Program-made: the position numbers and the translations under genes
The notes under the pieces: model-generated
Databases searched by the model: none
Told to the model about the DNA's origin: nothing
What the model saw: the letters and a program-made list of their open reading frames with translations, nothing else
Part shown: positions 49,657-60,060 of the stretch, one piece after another
Layout: each line of letters opens with the position of its first letter
How positions within the stretch are numbered: the first letter of the stretch is position 1
NCBI RefSeq assembly: GCF_964355755.1
Contig: NC_092679.1
Span: forward strand, 19,704,932 to 19,768,931
From: Antedon mediterranea
Taxonomy: Eukaryota; Echinodermata; Crinoidea; Comatulida; Antedonidae
Direction: 5' to 3'
DNA length: 64,000 bases

Positions 49657-49725
49657 CTTGGTGTAGTTTAGTGGTTAACATGCTTGCCTTCAAACTGCAA
49701 GGTCTTTGGTTCAATACTGGCTTTA
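49657..49725 (+). repeat. tRNA-derived SINE head
   Basis: GTGTAGTTTAGTGGTTAACA (A-box arm) and TTGGTTCAATACTGG (B box) with normal spacing. Close to the head at 39552. Confidence 0.55.
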
Positions 49726-52030
49726 GTCACTGAATACCAGGATTTTTCTCATGGTCAATAAGCGGCGCCAATGTTTAAGCCTCATATCGAGACTTGAAGT
49801 TTAGGTTCTAATCCTATAATTGGTATTCATTTAATCACATCCTAAAAAATGAGCATAGAAAACAATATAAATTATTAATAACATGAATATTATATAAATA
49901 TATTGCATCATAAGCCATCATTATATGTTTCTAGTTTCCTCAATAAATAAAAAAAATTATATATATAATGGACATTTGTCAAGTTCAAAGAATATGTCAT
50001 GTTTGAAATTACAATTTGGTGACATTTTGACAAACCTGTTAATAGGGGGTCACTTTGTGGTCTTAGCCTGTCACCATAACAAGAGTGACCAGCAGCTGTG
50101 GCATTGAAATTTGGTGTTTATACTAATCCCAAAATACTGGGTTCAATTCCTGTGGACATACTTACCAATCACACCTAACGAGATATTTATTCATTAAAGT
50201 CAAGAATAGAGATTTCACCTAAGTGATACTAAACAGAAAAGATTTTTTTGAAGAATTTTCTTTTATAGCCTAAAATGAGATTGGTGAATACAGCCACTTT
50301 TATAGATATGCCACACGCACACCACAGCCACTTCTTAACACTCCTAATCCTAGTACTTTCCTATAAAAATAGTGCCACCATCAAAGTTATTTTTCAATCA
50401 ATAGGTAGGTATTTTATTTTTGTATAATCAAATGTTGTTTTAAAACTTACCTTGACGAAATACTTTTCGAAGTTCATTTTTTTGGTCAAAATCCTGATTA
50501 CTAAAATTGTCAAAAGTAATATCATTAAAAAAAACATTTAAAGGCGAGATGACACAATTATTTAAACCAAAAATGTTAAAAAAAATTGATATTCTCATAG
50601 TTTGATTTATGGGACAAAATAACTTTGCGGTTAGGATGAAGTTTACGTGACCAAATCAGAAGTTATAAATCAAAATAGATTTGTTTTAATCCTTAATGTC
50701 TTTATTCAAGAAAATGTCACCAAATTGAAGTTGATTGTAATTTCGACATCTGATCTTACATCTTGCATTGATAATATCTTACAACATAAAGCAGATTTTT
50801 ATTCCTATTTCAGGCCGTGGATGTTAATATAATAAATCCTTTTTATTAAAAACATATTTGATTGAAAACATTAATATGGCATGTTTAACATTCATCTTTG
50901 AGCTGGAAAGTCAAATATGACTAGCCAATGTCAAACTGACTTCTTTTGCTCTAAATTAAATGTTGAATTTATTTTTTCGGGACACGCTATAGCTTTCCCA
51001 TGGATGTGATGATTAAAAAAATCTCTGATGAAAATGATTTGATTTTCTTTTATAATTCAAATCCTTTGAACTAATATCTAAGTGTTTTTCTATCTATATA
51101 ATGTCTATACAAACGACACAAACTGAACCACATACATTACTGTAGATCCGTTCGTTGGGACATCTTGTACAAACGCAGGAGAGAAACAAATAAACTAACA
51201 GGGGCGGGGTGACCAAGTAAATTTTTTTTAATTAAAAAAAATAATTTTTTTTTATTAGAAAATCGACATAATAGCAATACAAGACAATGGTACAATAATG
51301 ATAATAACAACCTGGTTAGAATAACCTGAGAGAATAATGGGCTGATAGCCCGAGACAAAAGTGAACAACTGATTTGATTGATAAATCATCGTTTTATGAA
51401 ACTAAATTTTTTAAGAAGTTGGTTTACTTCACAGTATCTTATAGCAAAACAAGTTTAACATCAATCAATTCTTCTCTCTTAAAAGCTTTTTAATTCAATT
51501 TGTCGCTGATTTTTATAATCATTTTTAACAATCCCATTAAGTGTGTATTCTTAAATCCAACTGATGTTATTGGTGATATGGTTCAACTCACGTTTTAGGA
51601 GTTCAATGACCTTTACATGTTTAATATAAAATTTAGCAATAACTCAAAACTTTTTCTCCTAAACCACAGACCAATACTACAGCAAGGCCTAACCTTCAAA
51701 CCTGATTAGAATCTTATTTAATACATTTTTTAAATATGAAATAAAAAAAATGTTTTTTATTCAATTTCACAAGATGTTCATTTTGGATAAGCTTAGAGAA
51801 TCACCAGAGCATGTTATTGCAAAATAGAAATAACTGATAAAAAGGGTGAGGTTGTGATATAGGCCTTCTTGACGGATGAAGACCCGCCATCAAATGAAAC
51901 AAATCAACTCTATGCATAAAAAAAATCAGACTTAATAACATGTTATAATGTATGTTGATATTTTCTTGATATATTTCCAAAGAATAAAAAAAAAGTAAAA
52001 ACATTTCAATGTTTTTCTGTATCATATGTC
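49726..52030. other. AT-rich sequence, no gene seen
   Basis: A B-box-like word (GGGTTCAATTCC) occurs at about 50138. Nothing else could be delimited. Confidence 0.45.
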
Positions 52031-52200
52031 TAAAGTTCTGTCTATCAAACTAGTTTGACCAAAAGAAATGTGATGTGCCCAAATATGGTAGGGATATGAT
52101 CAAATATGGTAGTGATATGACATGATCATGTCCATTATATGGGCACATCACATTTTTCTTGTCACATAAAGTTAAGTTTGACAGTGCAGCCAGAGCTTTA
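52031..52200. mobile_element. Palindromic TA-flanked MITE, copy 7
   Basis: TAAAGTTCTGTCTATCAAAC ... GACAGTGCAGCCAGAGCTTT with CCAAATATGGTAGGGATATG core units, inverse orientation to copy 1. Confidence 0.85.
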
Positions 52201-52498
52201 CAAATTTAGGCCACAAGAACTCCAAAACGTTGCGCCAGTCAAAGTGAAAGAAAACATAATATTAATATTATAGATCAACGGACACTAAATATAGAAATTG
52301 CAAAATTAGTTCCAGAAATGCAGAATTGACGTGATCTGGAAGTCATGTACTTGGTCAATCAAATGTGAAATATCCGCGGAAATGAAAAGATTTCTAACTA
52401 CATTTGCCTACAGTATTCATTAATAATATATTGACCTAACAAATTATTATATTGGCCTTCAAAATGTACGAATCAAACACATTGAATTGATGCTAGTA

Positions 52499-52720
52499 AA
52501 TTTAGGGCTAGGCCTACAGTATATGCAAAGACCTTTCTGCCAACGCCACTACTATTGTCTACTAGGCCCAGGCTAAGTACTACTACTTAGACTAGAGCAG
52601 TAGACAATGAGTGGCTTAGCCTTTGGTTGGAAACTTGGACAGGAGGACCTGGAAAACAACATTTTGCTATTAAATAGGCCTTTCAATTACATTACTTACG
52701 CTAGCAAAATATATACTTGT
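52499..52720 (+). CDS. Weak candidate promoter plus first exon
   Basis: A patch rich in AGGCCTA/TAGGCC words (52500-52570), like the one at the DHRS7-like promoter, is followed by an ATG at 52607. The ATG opens MSGLAFGWKLGQEDLENN and ends at a strong donor ACTT|GTAAGT at about 52720. The frame is protein-like only for its first 24 codons. No following exon was found on the plus strand, and the region downstream is occupied by the minus-strand DHRS7-like gene. Treat as a hint only. Confidence 0.2.
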
Positions 52721-53696
52721 AAGTTGTATGTTATATTCTGTCATATTTTGTTGTTTTTTACAATTTCCATCGTACCCATCATCCGTTTCGTCGTCTGCTG
52801 CAGTACCTGATCAGGTGGTTGTGTAAAGTTAAGCACGTGGAAAAGTTTCTCAAAATTACTCAAGCGTGCAATAACTTTTTTGTTTCTATCGATCGCGGCA
52901 AACATTAACGGGTTTTTTTATATTCTTGAAAATGGTTTCATAAAATTTCCAAACACGTCCACCTTGTTTTTTTTTTGTCATTTATTTAGTGCGTAAATCT
53001 ATCAGCAATTTTCTTGTTCAATCAATTTCTTCTCAAAATAATATAAAGAGAAATGAATGAATGAATTTACCATATCTAATTATCTATTCTTTATTATTTT
53101 TCATATTTTAGATTAATACACCAAACCAATATGTATATATATATTTTAATAAGAAACCTTATTAAAGTTGAATTTTCCTGAATTTATTAATACTTAAGGC
53201 ATAAGTTATATGTATTACATGCACCAAAATAATACATTTTTTTCCTTTATATACCCAACTGTACAGTATATAATGTATCATTTTCATATGATTATCTTTT
53301 TCCATTATTTTCTTATACTTTTCTGTATATCTTTCTTTGACCTAAAGTACTACAATAGCCTACAGTAGTATGTTCACACACATAATTAGGAGCAGCATAT
53401 TGTGTTTACCATCTAGTAAGAAGACTTTTTCCAAAAGGATGCCTAGAACTAGAACTAGAATGTTCAGATATGAGTTTTCTAGACATCCCAGTCAAAATGC
53501 AGAGTTCATCCGAACTCTGTATAAAATTTACCCGCATCACAAATAAATTAATAACCAATTATACATAAATATGATTTATATAAAGTAAATACACCTATTT
53601 ATCATTATTATTCATTATTTATGTATCAAAAATGATTAAAATACAGTTAAAATAATAATAAAATCCATCAAATATGTAGTTTTGTGAGCAGTTCAT
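52721..53696. other. AT-rich sequence, no gene seen
   Basis: Lies downstream of the DHRS7-like stop and should include its 3' UTR end. No canonical AATAAA in the expected orientation was spotted. Confidence 0.35.
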
Positions 53697-53760
53697 CTAT
53701 TTCTCCTTCTGAATTTTCTGAAAAGCTTCAATCCGCTTATGGCCTGATCTCACATTCAGC
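53697..53760 (-). CDS. DHRS7: DHRS7-like last coding exon
   Basis: Sixty-four nt with acceptor TTGTTTTCTAG. The first base completes the tryptophan codon begun by either exon 6 version, then LNVRSGHKRIEAFQKIQKEK and TAG at 53699-53697. The basic tail resembles the ER-facing end of vertebrate DHRS7. I could not assign a poly(A) signal. Confidence 0.85.
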
Positions 53761-56700
53761 CTAGAAAACAAAATGGTAAATCAATACAGTAGTTAATCAC
53801 TTTAGGCTTTATTCTTGGTGTGTCAGATGAAGGGGATTCTGCTGTAATTTTGTTTCTTTTCAATTTCAATTTTGTTCGTTTCTGTCGTATTTATATGGTG
53901 TTGATTTCTATTTGTTTTGTAATACAGTATCACGAACTTGTGTAAAAACAATCAATATTGATTGAACGAGTTGTACTGCACATCAGTCTCGTGTCTAAAT
54001 AAAGTTTATATATATATATATATCCGATTGGTTTTTTTTTTGGACTCCTCGCTGTTTCTATACAAGCAAGCACTATGAGGAAGTAAACAGTCAAAAATGC
54101 CTATTAGTAAAATAACGGAGGAAATGTAGTATAGATTAATTATGCACCACCAATATAGTATATATGCAGTGGTGTAATGCAGGGGGAAAACGCCCCTGGT
54201 TTAGCATTCATAAGGGGCCCTCCAACACTGGGTAGTTGCATTGGGGTTGCTCATGCTCTGAGACTCCTTATTCCCCGAGGCTTCTGGGTTTAGACAGTAA
54301 ACTCTCATAGCCGTCACGCCACTATCAAAATGCAGATATGCTCACAGGACAGGATTAGGCACTCCACAACATGACAGGTAGTACTTTTTGTTTGGTTGTG
54401 TACTTGTGAAAACAGCATATCAATTCATCTAGGACAAATCAAGCCTGTAGGCATGTGGGTACGAGGGTTGGATCGAACAAAGCCCCCCCCCCCCCACTTT
54501 TCCTGAAGTGCCCATTGCAAGGTTGCGAGACCAGCAGCTGAATTGATGTTGAATAGGCTTAACCAGCCTAGCTTGTGATGATATTTGCTCTTTTTGTTGA
54601 AAAACAAACTCCATGTAAAAATCTGGGCTATGGACATGATTGCCACTCAATTTTAAGTCCTATTGTCGAACATTTCAATTATACATATGAATGCTATTTA
54701 CAACAAAGGACTTTCTAGTTCTACATAGATTGGATTTTAATGGACATGATTACTTTAGGATGATGGTAAACTTTAAAAAGGGGAGGCATATTTGTGAAAT
54801 ACAAGTTTAGCTAACTTGTAAATGTAAAACTTACCATGAAAATATAGAGGGCATGTATTGTGATACGTAGGTAAACAAAAGCACTGGTTGCTTGCTAATC
54901 CAGGCCTCGTGAAGATTATTGGCGAGAGCTACGGTCGTTAGATGAGCACAGCGCTCAGTCGGCATGACGGATCTTGGGTCTCGCTCCGCCAGTTGTAAAT
55001 CTTTTTTATATGTAGGCTGTAAAAAAAAATCTTACCAGGAAAGTAAAGAAGGCATGTATTGTGATAGGTAGATGAAAAGAAGCGCTGGTTGCCTGCCAAC
55101 CCAGGCCTCCTGAAGATTATTTGCCAAAGCTACGGTCGTTAGATGAGCACAGCGCCCTGTCGACATGATATATCTTGGATCTCGCCCGCCAAATTGCAAG
55201 TCACTCTTAAACGAAGGCTGTAAATCAAAATCAATTTAAAATAAAAAGTTAGAAAGAACCAAAAATGTTTGCTTTTTTAACGCCAATGGCTAGTACTAGT
55301 GTTCGCCTTTATATCTGCCTTGCAAACTCATCTTTTTCTTTTAAATTGTGCTCTCTCATACACCACGCCTTTGATTACTTACTACTGGAATTGGCGCATT
55401 ACAAATTCATATTATTATTATTATTATTATTAGTAAAATATGAAAACATCTTGATCAAATAGGAATGCACTTCAAGGTGTTTCTAATAGAGAGACATATA
55501 TTTTGCTGGTAGATTAAGACTTTAAACAGATGTATATATTTATAACACATCACAGATGTTCATTAGAATACCAGTAAATATGTATAAATATGAAAATATT
55601 ATTTAATTGCAATGTTTAAACTAATAAAGTTGTAAAGTTGATGGTAGAAAGAGAAATTTCACAGTATTATAGATTTTTAATGATCCTCAACCAGAACTTG
55701 TGCGTACTTATTATAAGGATCAAAATGCTCTGTTTGTCCGACCACAAATAACAAAAAACCCAACTGAAAAACTGAAAAAAAAAACAGAAAACAAATAATG
55801 GATGGATATTAGATACAAAATAGAAAAAAAGTAAATTAAAATATAAATTAAACCAAACAGATGGCATTATATGTTCTTCAGTGTGATAGGCAAATCTTGT
55901 AATATAGTGACACAGGTGGTGATAGTATTAGGTTAAGCTTTGGCCTATGATACAGGCATTACATGTGATACATAGGTTATTCTGCATCACAGTTACAGTA
56001 TAATGTATTTTTAAACCTAAAGGAAAATTACTTAAAAATGAAAATGCTGTAGGTATCAGTGGCTGGATCTCAATGAAGATACAAAATAAAATAGGCAAAA
56101 AGCTAAATCAAAACGATAAAAACAGCCAGAACAATTTGCAGAGGTTCTGGTCAACACACATCAGTTCAAGTGAGAATACTAAAGCTCTGTCCACACTATC
56201 GAACTAGTTTAAAAAAAAAGTGTGATGCCTATATATGTTAGTGATATGCCCAAATATGTTAGTGATATGCCCAAATATGGTAGTGATATGACATCATCAT
56301 GTCATATCAGCACATCACATTTCTTTGTCACATAAAGTTTGATAGTTTTTGGAGAGTCTTGTTTCGAAAGAGTTGATCGAATAATACAGATAATTACCTG
56401 ATCGATATCATCTCTCATGGCATTTGTGAACACATTTGAAACAACTGGACCAGGACATACATTAGTAATTGTTACATTTTGACGGTACACTTCTGCTCGG
56501 AGTGTATTGAAGTAACCCTGAAAATAAACATAGCACACTGTCTATTTTTTAAGTAAAAAATATATTATCCTGCAGGCCTTGTCTTTTCAAAATGATAGGG
56601 GTGCTACAAATTGCACTCCTCAATACATTCAGGGGTGCTGTTTGTATTTTTGTGTGTAGAAGTTTACCAAATTAAAGTGTGTTGTAAAACGCACTCCTCA

Positions 56701-59700
56701 AGGGCAGTTTAGGAGTGTTAGGTGAGTGATCGCACTCACTCGCCTTAAAAGACAAGGCCTGATTCTGCCGAATCTTTAATAAATTTGATAGAAATGTCTG
56801 CCCTGACAAATGGAGAATTCACTTTTTTTGTATGCATTTTATCTAAATAAAATACCATGACTTTATAAAACATGGCCAATCCATAGAGGGTGCAATAATT
56901 TTTCCAGAATACATTAAAACATTAACAGGCATGCCATGCTTTTTGCAAACATGTCACATGCCAATGTGCATTGTATAAAAGTTTACTGCCAATGCATTTC
57001 TTTGTCTTTAGTTAATCAAAATGGGTTTTTTTTTTTTTAAACAATCAAGAGAAATTGGACCTTTGCCAAAAATATCAGGAAACTAAGGTGACTAAAGCTC
57101 TTTTTATCAAAAAAGTGTGATGTGCCAAAATATGGTAATGATATGCCCAAATATGGTAGTGAGATGACATAATCGTGTCCATATATGGGCACATCACATA
57201 AATTTGATAGTGTAGACAGAGCTTTAGAATAGGTTAATTTTGTTAATTTGTTTAATTTTTATTAAAAGAACAGTAAAACAATTGAAAAAAAAATTATAAG
57301 GTATTAGATTTTGTTGTATTGTGGAGGCGAATATTGGTGATGTGTCAGTCAGATGTCGGGACTTTTCCTCATGAAAAAAAAAGAGCAACGCCACTCCTAA
57401 AGACTTGTTTAAAAGACTTTGTTTATGTAGAGCATCTTGTGTATATGTAAACTATTATATTCCAAAATTGCCTCAAAATATTCAATTTTTCTGTAATTTG
57501 GTTGAAATTATTAATTATATGTAAGGTTACCTGGATGGCATGTTTAGTTGCTGCATAAGAAGATGACAGTGTTGGTCCAAACTTGCCTGCTACGCTACTG
57601 ATGTTAACAATTTGACCAGATTTTCTGGACAGCATGTGCGGGAGGACAGACTTTGTTATTGAGACTGTACCAATGAAGTTTACATTAACAAGTTGTTGGG
57701 TCACTTCCAAAGTGGCGTTTACACCCAACGATCGCTGCGAGACTCCACCATTATTAATGAGGATATCAATCTGCAAATTGTAAAACAAAGAACAGCTTAA
57801 AGTCAGGTTCCCAAGGCAGAATAAACGTATCTCAAATGCAAAGATATATATAAATATAAAAATCAATATAAAACCGCTCCTGAAATCCATACATGTCGAG
57901 AAAAATGAAAATAAGAAAAATACATTCTTTACGTAAATATGTTATTCGTTTTAGCGATTTTTATTTTCGTTGGCTTGGGGAATTCTATTTCAGGTTCTCT
58001 AACGACTTAAAAAAAATAAAAAGATTTAGAAATATCATGAGGGATAAAACTCATCCTCTTTCCAATACTTTCCATGTTAGTTCTCAAAGCTGCAAATACT
58101 GATGAGAAAAATAAATACTGAATGCTATAATAAATCATTGATTCTTACTATACTACTGCAATCCTTCAATAATACTGTGTAATGTAATAATAACCCGGTT
58201 TATATTTTTGTGCCATTTGTTCTCTCTCTGTGTTTTTTTAAACATATTTTAGATTTTTATTATGATTGTGCTTGTCTTTTGCATTGAATCTTTGTATTAC
58301 TACAACCAAATGAATTTCCGCAAGGTTTGGGATAATAAAGTTTTATTGAATAGAAATGCTGGTTTGTGTAAATGATTTTGTTCTTTTTACTACCAGTATG
58401 AAAATGTCACTTAAGCGTGGTTCCCACTTACGACACAACACAAGGACGTAACGCAATGCAAGTGAATTGACCAATCACAAGCGATGGCTTATTCGCTTGT
58501 GATTGCTAACTGTCTATAACTTCGCTTGTCATTGGTTAAAATTATTGCGTTGCGTTTACGTCCTTGCATTACGTTCTAGTGGGAACCAAGCTTAAGCAAT
58601 AGCTTGCAACGCAAGGCTATTCAGGAGAATTTTAAAATAAAATCAGCACTTTTACCAATATGTCTATAACCCATCCTAATTTGTCCAAACGGTATAAAGT
58701 GTGAATAGTTCAAAATCACCTTTCCAAATCGGCTAATGACATCTTGCGCTAACTGACGGTGAGATTCAAAATCTGTAAGGTCAAGGGGCAAGATCCAAAT
58801 ATCCCCGCCCTTGGCACCGTGATCGTTAATGCAGTTATCTTGGACACGTTTAAGTTCACTTTCTCGTCTTGCGGATAGTACAATCTTGCATCCCTAATAA
58901 AGAAAAATAAATTTGTTTATTAAATTGTATTATAATAACACTCTGAAAACTTTTATGTTTGTCTTGTGGGATTGCCACCTTTACGAATACTGAATGAATG
59001 CGATTATGGTTATCCTTGGCAATTTGCCTAAATATATAAAAACAAAAACCAAAAACAAAAATATGATGTTTAAGCTGGGGCACCTTTATTTGGCTATGTT
59101 ATAGAAAAATGTGTTTTTCTGATGGCAGAATGTTAGATGGGTGGCCTGTGCCTTGGTGTAATATTGCGAGAGTACTCTTCCTGTATAGTTACCTTTGTGG
59201 CTAGTTTGTAGGCTATATGTTCTCCAATACCACCTGACGCCCCTGTAAGCCAAACCACCTTTCCACTTAAATTATCTGCAAAAAAGGTGAATTCTGATGA
59301 GGTATTAGGGTGCAAAACATAGGACATTCGTTCAGCACTTCATTTTACAATTTTTAGGCCTAATTGACTAGATTTTGCAGCTGAATATATTAACTGTTCA
59401 TCAAATCAATAGTATTATTAATTCGAAATAGGTTTTAAATGATTTTTTGTAAAATAAGTTTTTAATTAATTTTTAAATATCAAAAGTTGCTGATGTTGAG
59501 TTTGTACCAAGAAGAAGATGCAAAGTAATATAAAGTGCACAGTATGGAAACAGATAACAACGATTTGTCAGAAGAGCGAACGCATCAAGGAACAATTTGG
59601 CTGATGGATGGGAAAATAACGATGAAGATAATTTTTAAAAAGTAACATTCATGCTGTAATAAATTTCTATTGTCAAAAAATATACAATTAATTTAAATTT

Positions 59701-59930
59701 AAACATTTGTTTTTTACTTTACCTCCATCTGGATTGATTTTATCATAAAACATAAGAGTAAGATCTCCGTCAGATATCAGAATCAAGAAAAATGCAATGA
59801 TGAATGCTATGGTCATGAACACAGCAATAAAGTATACAAATGGCAACAGGAACAGCAGAATGAGAGATGCTAGGCACACACCACCAAGTTTGTAAACCAG
59901 TTGCATGATGAAATTAATTGTCTCTGTCCT
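53697..59930 (-). CDS. DHRS7: DHRS7-like short-chain dehydrogenase/reductase, 7 coding exons with a duplicated exon 6
   Basis: NAD(P)H-dependent SDR oxidoreductase of the DHRS7 group, which in vertebrates is an ER-membrane carbonyl/retinoid/steroid reductase. Coding exons on the minus strand are 59906-59723, 59275-59193, 58893-58720, 57770-57531, 56517-56398, then either 55217-55036 or 55016-54835, then 53760-53697 (TAG stop). All have GT-AG borders, phases fit throughout, and the product is 348 residues (human DHRS7 is about 340). Residues 10-47 are strongly hydrophobic (membrane anchor). TGASGGIG at 72-79 is the cofactor motif, NNGG is at 153-156, the catalytic set is S206-Y219-K223, and CPG at 248-250 starts the substrate loop. 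The C-terminus (LNVRSGHKRIEAFQ) resembles the vertebrate GKKRIENF tail. NNGG followed by SQRS favours DHRS7 over DHRS7B/C. A 3' splice site just upstream of the ATG (59931) implies a 5'-UTR intron. Product class is seen directly; substrate is unknown. Confidence 0.93.
53761..54834 (-). other. DHRS7-like intron 6 (A side)
   Basis: Contains a TATATA microsatellite at about 54008-54022 and a run of C at 54482-54494 with overlapping spurious frames. No third version of exon 6 is visible. Confidence 0.6.
54835..55016 (-). CDS. DHRS7: DHRS7-like exon 6, version A (transcript-distal alternative)
   Basis: Second version of the sixth coding exon, also 182 nt with the same phases. The acceptor is a run of T ending TTTTACAG and the donor is CATG|GTAAG. 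It encodes PTYKKDLQLAERDPRSVM, RCAHLTTVALANNL, LHEAWISKQP and SQYMPSIFS. The ISKQP variant is closer to the vertebrate ISEQP than is VGRQP of version B. Only 19 nt (55017-55035) separate it from version B. Both versions are fully open and have no damage, so neither looks like a pseudo-exon. Confidence 0.9.
55036..55217 (-). CDS. DHRS7: DHRS7-like exon 6, version B (transcript-proximal alternative)
   Basis: One of two tandem versions of the sixth coding exon. It is 182 nt, starts in phase 0 (acceptor GATTTACAG) and ends after two bases of a codon (donor CCTG|GTAAG). It encodes 60 residues starting PSFKSDLQFGGRDPR, then RCAHLTTVALANNL, LQEAWVGRQP and SQYMPSLLS, matching the region before the vertebrate DHRS7 C-terminus. 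Compared with version A, about two thirds of residues are identical, with no gaps, and a 27-nt stretch around GCTCATCTAACGACCG is unchanged. It joins exon 7 to give a tryptophan codon. Confidence 0.9.
56012..56135. repeat. Interspersed repeat 'B', intronic copy
   Basis: AAAGGAAAATTACTTAAAAA and GCAAAAAGCTAAATCAAAAC match the copy at 30985-31228 with small indels. It lies in the intron between exons 5 and 6 of the DHRS7-like gene. Confidence 0.7.
56180..56350. mobile_element. Palindromic TA-flanked MITE, copy 8 (intronic)
   Basis: TAAAGCTCTGTCCACACTAT at the left, three CCAAATATGKTAGTGATATG-type units, and a decayed right end (GTTTGATAGTTTTTGGAGAG). It ends about 48 bp from exon 5 of the DHRS7-like gene. 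Confidence 0.8.
56398..56517 (-). CDS. DHRS7: DHRS7-like coding exon 5 (PG motif)
   Basis: Encodes residues 228-267 (120 nt, 40 codons, phase 0). It runs from GYFNTLRAEV to DDIDQ and contains NVCPGPV, the conserved PG motif before the substrate-binding loop. The acceptor is TATTTTCAG and the donor is TCAG|GTAATT. Confidence 0.92.
56573..56761. mobile_element. hAT-like MITE (intronic)
   Basis: Inverted ends CAGGCCTTGTCTTTT (left) and AAAAGACAAGGCCTG (right), 189 bp, with GTGCTACAAATTGCACTCCT inside. The CAGG..CTTG start fits hAT elements, but no clean 8-bp target duplication is visible. It lies 55 bp upstream of exon 5. Confidence 0.7.
57093..57226. mobile_element. Palindromic TA-flanked MITE, copy 9 (intronic)
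   Basis: TAAAGCTCTTTTTATC ... AATTTGATAGTGTAGACAGA with two CCAAATATGGTAGTGA-type units and GACATAATCGTGTCCATATA. Intron 4 of the DHRS7-like gene. Confidence 0.8.
57531..57770 (-). CDS. DHRS7: DHRS7-like coding exon 4 (catalytic exon)
   Basis: Encodes residues 148-227 (240 nt, 80 codons, phase 0). It contains NNGGVSQRS, the catalytic serine in NISSVAG and the YAATK active-site pair. The acceptor is CAATTTGCAG and the donor is CCAG|GTAACC. This single exon holds the whole catalytic triad. Confidence 0.94.
58190..58360 (+). mobile_element. LINE 3'-end fragment (intronic)
   Basis: CCAAATGAATTTCCGCAAGG followed by TTTGGGATAATAAAGTTTTA and a TTGAATA tail is a common LINE 3' terminus. Opposite strand to the DHRS7-like gene. 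Confidence 0.5.
58415..58591. mobile_element. TTAA-flanked palindromic MITE (intronic)
   Basis: GCGTGGTTCCCAC (left) and GTGGGAACCAAGC (right) with TTAA on both sides (58411-58414, 58592-58595). The arms AAGGACGTAACGCAATGCAA and GCAATAATTTTAACC-type sequence keep pairing inwards, and CACAAGCGA recurs inverted. The TTAA duplication suggests piggyBac-type mobilisation. It lies in intron 3. Confidence 0.8.
58720..58893 (-). CDS. DHRS7: DHRS7-like coding exon 3
   Basis: Encodes residues 90-147 (174 nt, 58 codons, phase 0 at both ends). It begins GCKIVLSARRESEL, which holds the arginines typical of NADP(H)-preferring SDRs after strand beta-2, and contains PLDLTD, the usual DLTD-type adenine-contact motif. 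The acceptor is TTTATTAG and the donor is AAAG|GTGATT. Confidence 0.92.
59193..59275 (-). CDS. DHRS7: DHRS7-like coding exon 2 (cofactor-binding motif)
   Basis: Encodes residues 62-89 with the TGASGGIG Rossmann motif. The acceptor is a T-rich tract ending TTTTTTGCAG and the donor is AAAG|GTAACT. The 83 nt plus the single carried base give 28 whole codons, so the next exon begins in phase 0. Confidence 0.92.
59723..59906 (-). CDS. DHRS7: DHRS7-like coding exon 1 (membrane anchor)
   Basis: Encodes residues 1-61 and the first base of codon 62. The ATG at 59906 begins MQLVYKLGG and opens a hydrophobic stretch to about residue 47, followed by a DGDLT segment. The donor reads GGAG|GTAAAG. Upstream in the transcript, a pyrimidine-rich stretch ends in AG at 59931, 24 nt before the ATG, so translation starts inside the second transcript exon. 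Confidence 0.9.
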
Positions 59931-60060
59931 CTGAAAGAAAATGGAAAATTAATAATTAAATGCTTAATATTATTTTTTTTGTGTTTAAATTGCGCAAATC
60001 GTTCAAATGTGCAATTTTAAAATTTAAAATTGTACAAGAAAATCTTTGTACAAATCGAGC

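Noticed and set aside
54425-54650. Two overlapping minus frames of 73 codons
   Set aside because: They overlap through a run of C in the DHRS7-like intron; neither has splice sites or similarity to the exon 6 pair.
55017-55035. The 19-nt spacer as a normal short intron joining exon 6B to 6A
   Set aside because: It is far too short for spliceosomal excision in animals, and joining both exons would shift the frame before exon 7.
57531-57770. NNGG instead of the usual SDR NNAG as a sign of lost activity
   Set aside because: NNGG followed by SQRS is, as far as I recall, normal for the DHRS7 group, and the S-Y-K set and the TGASGGIG motif are intact.
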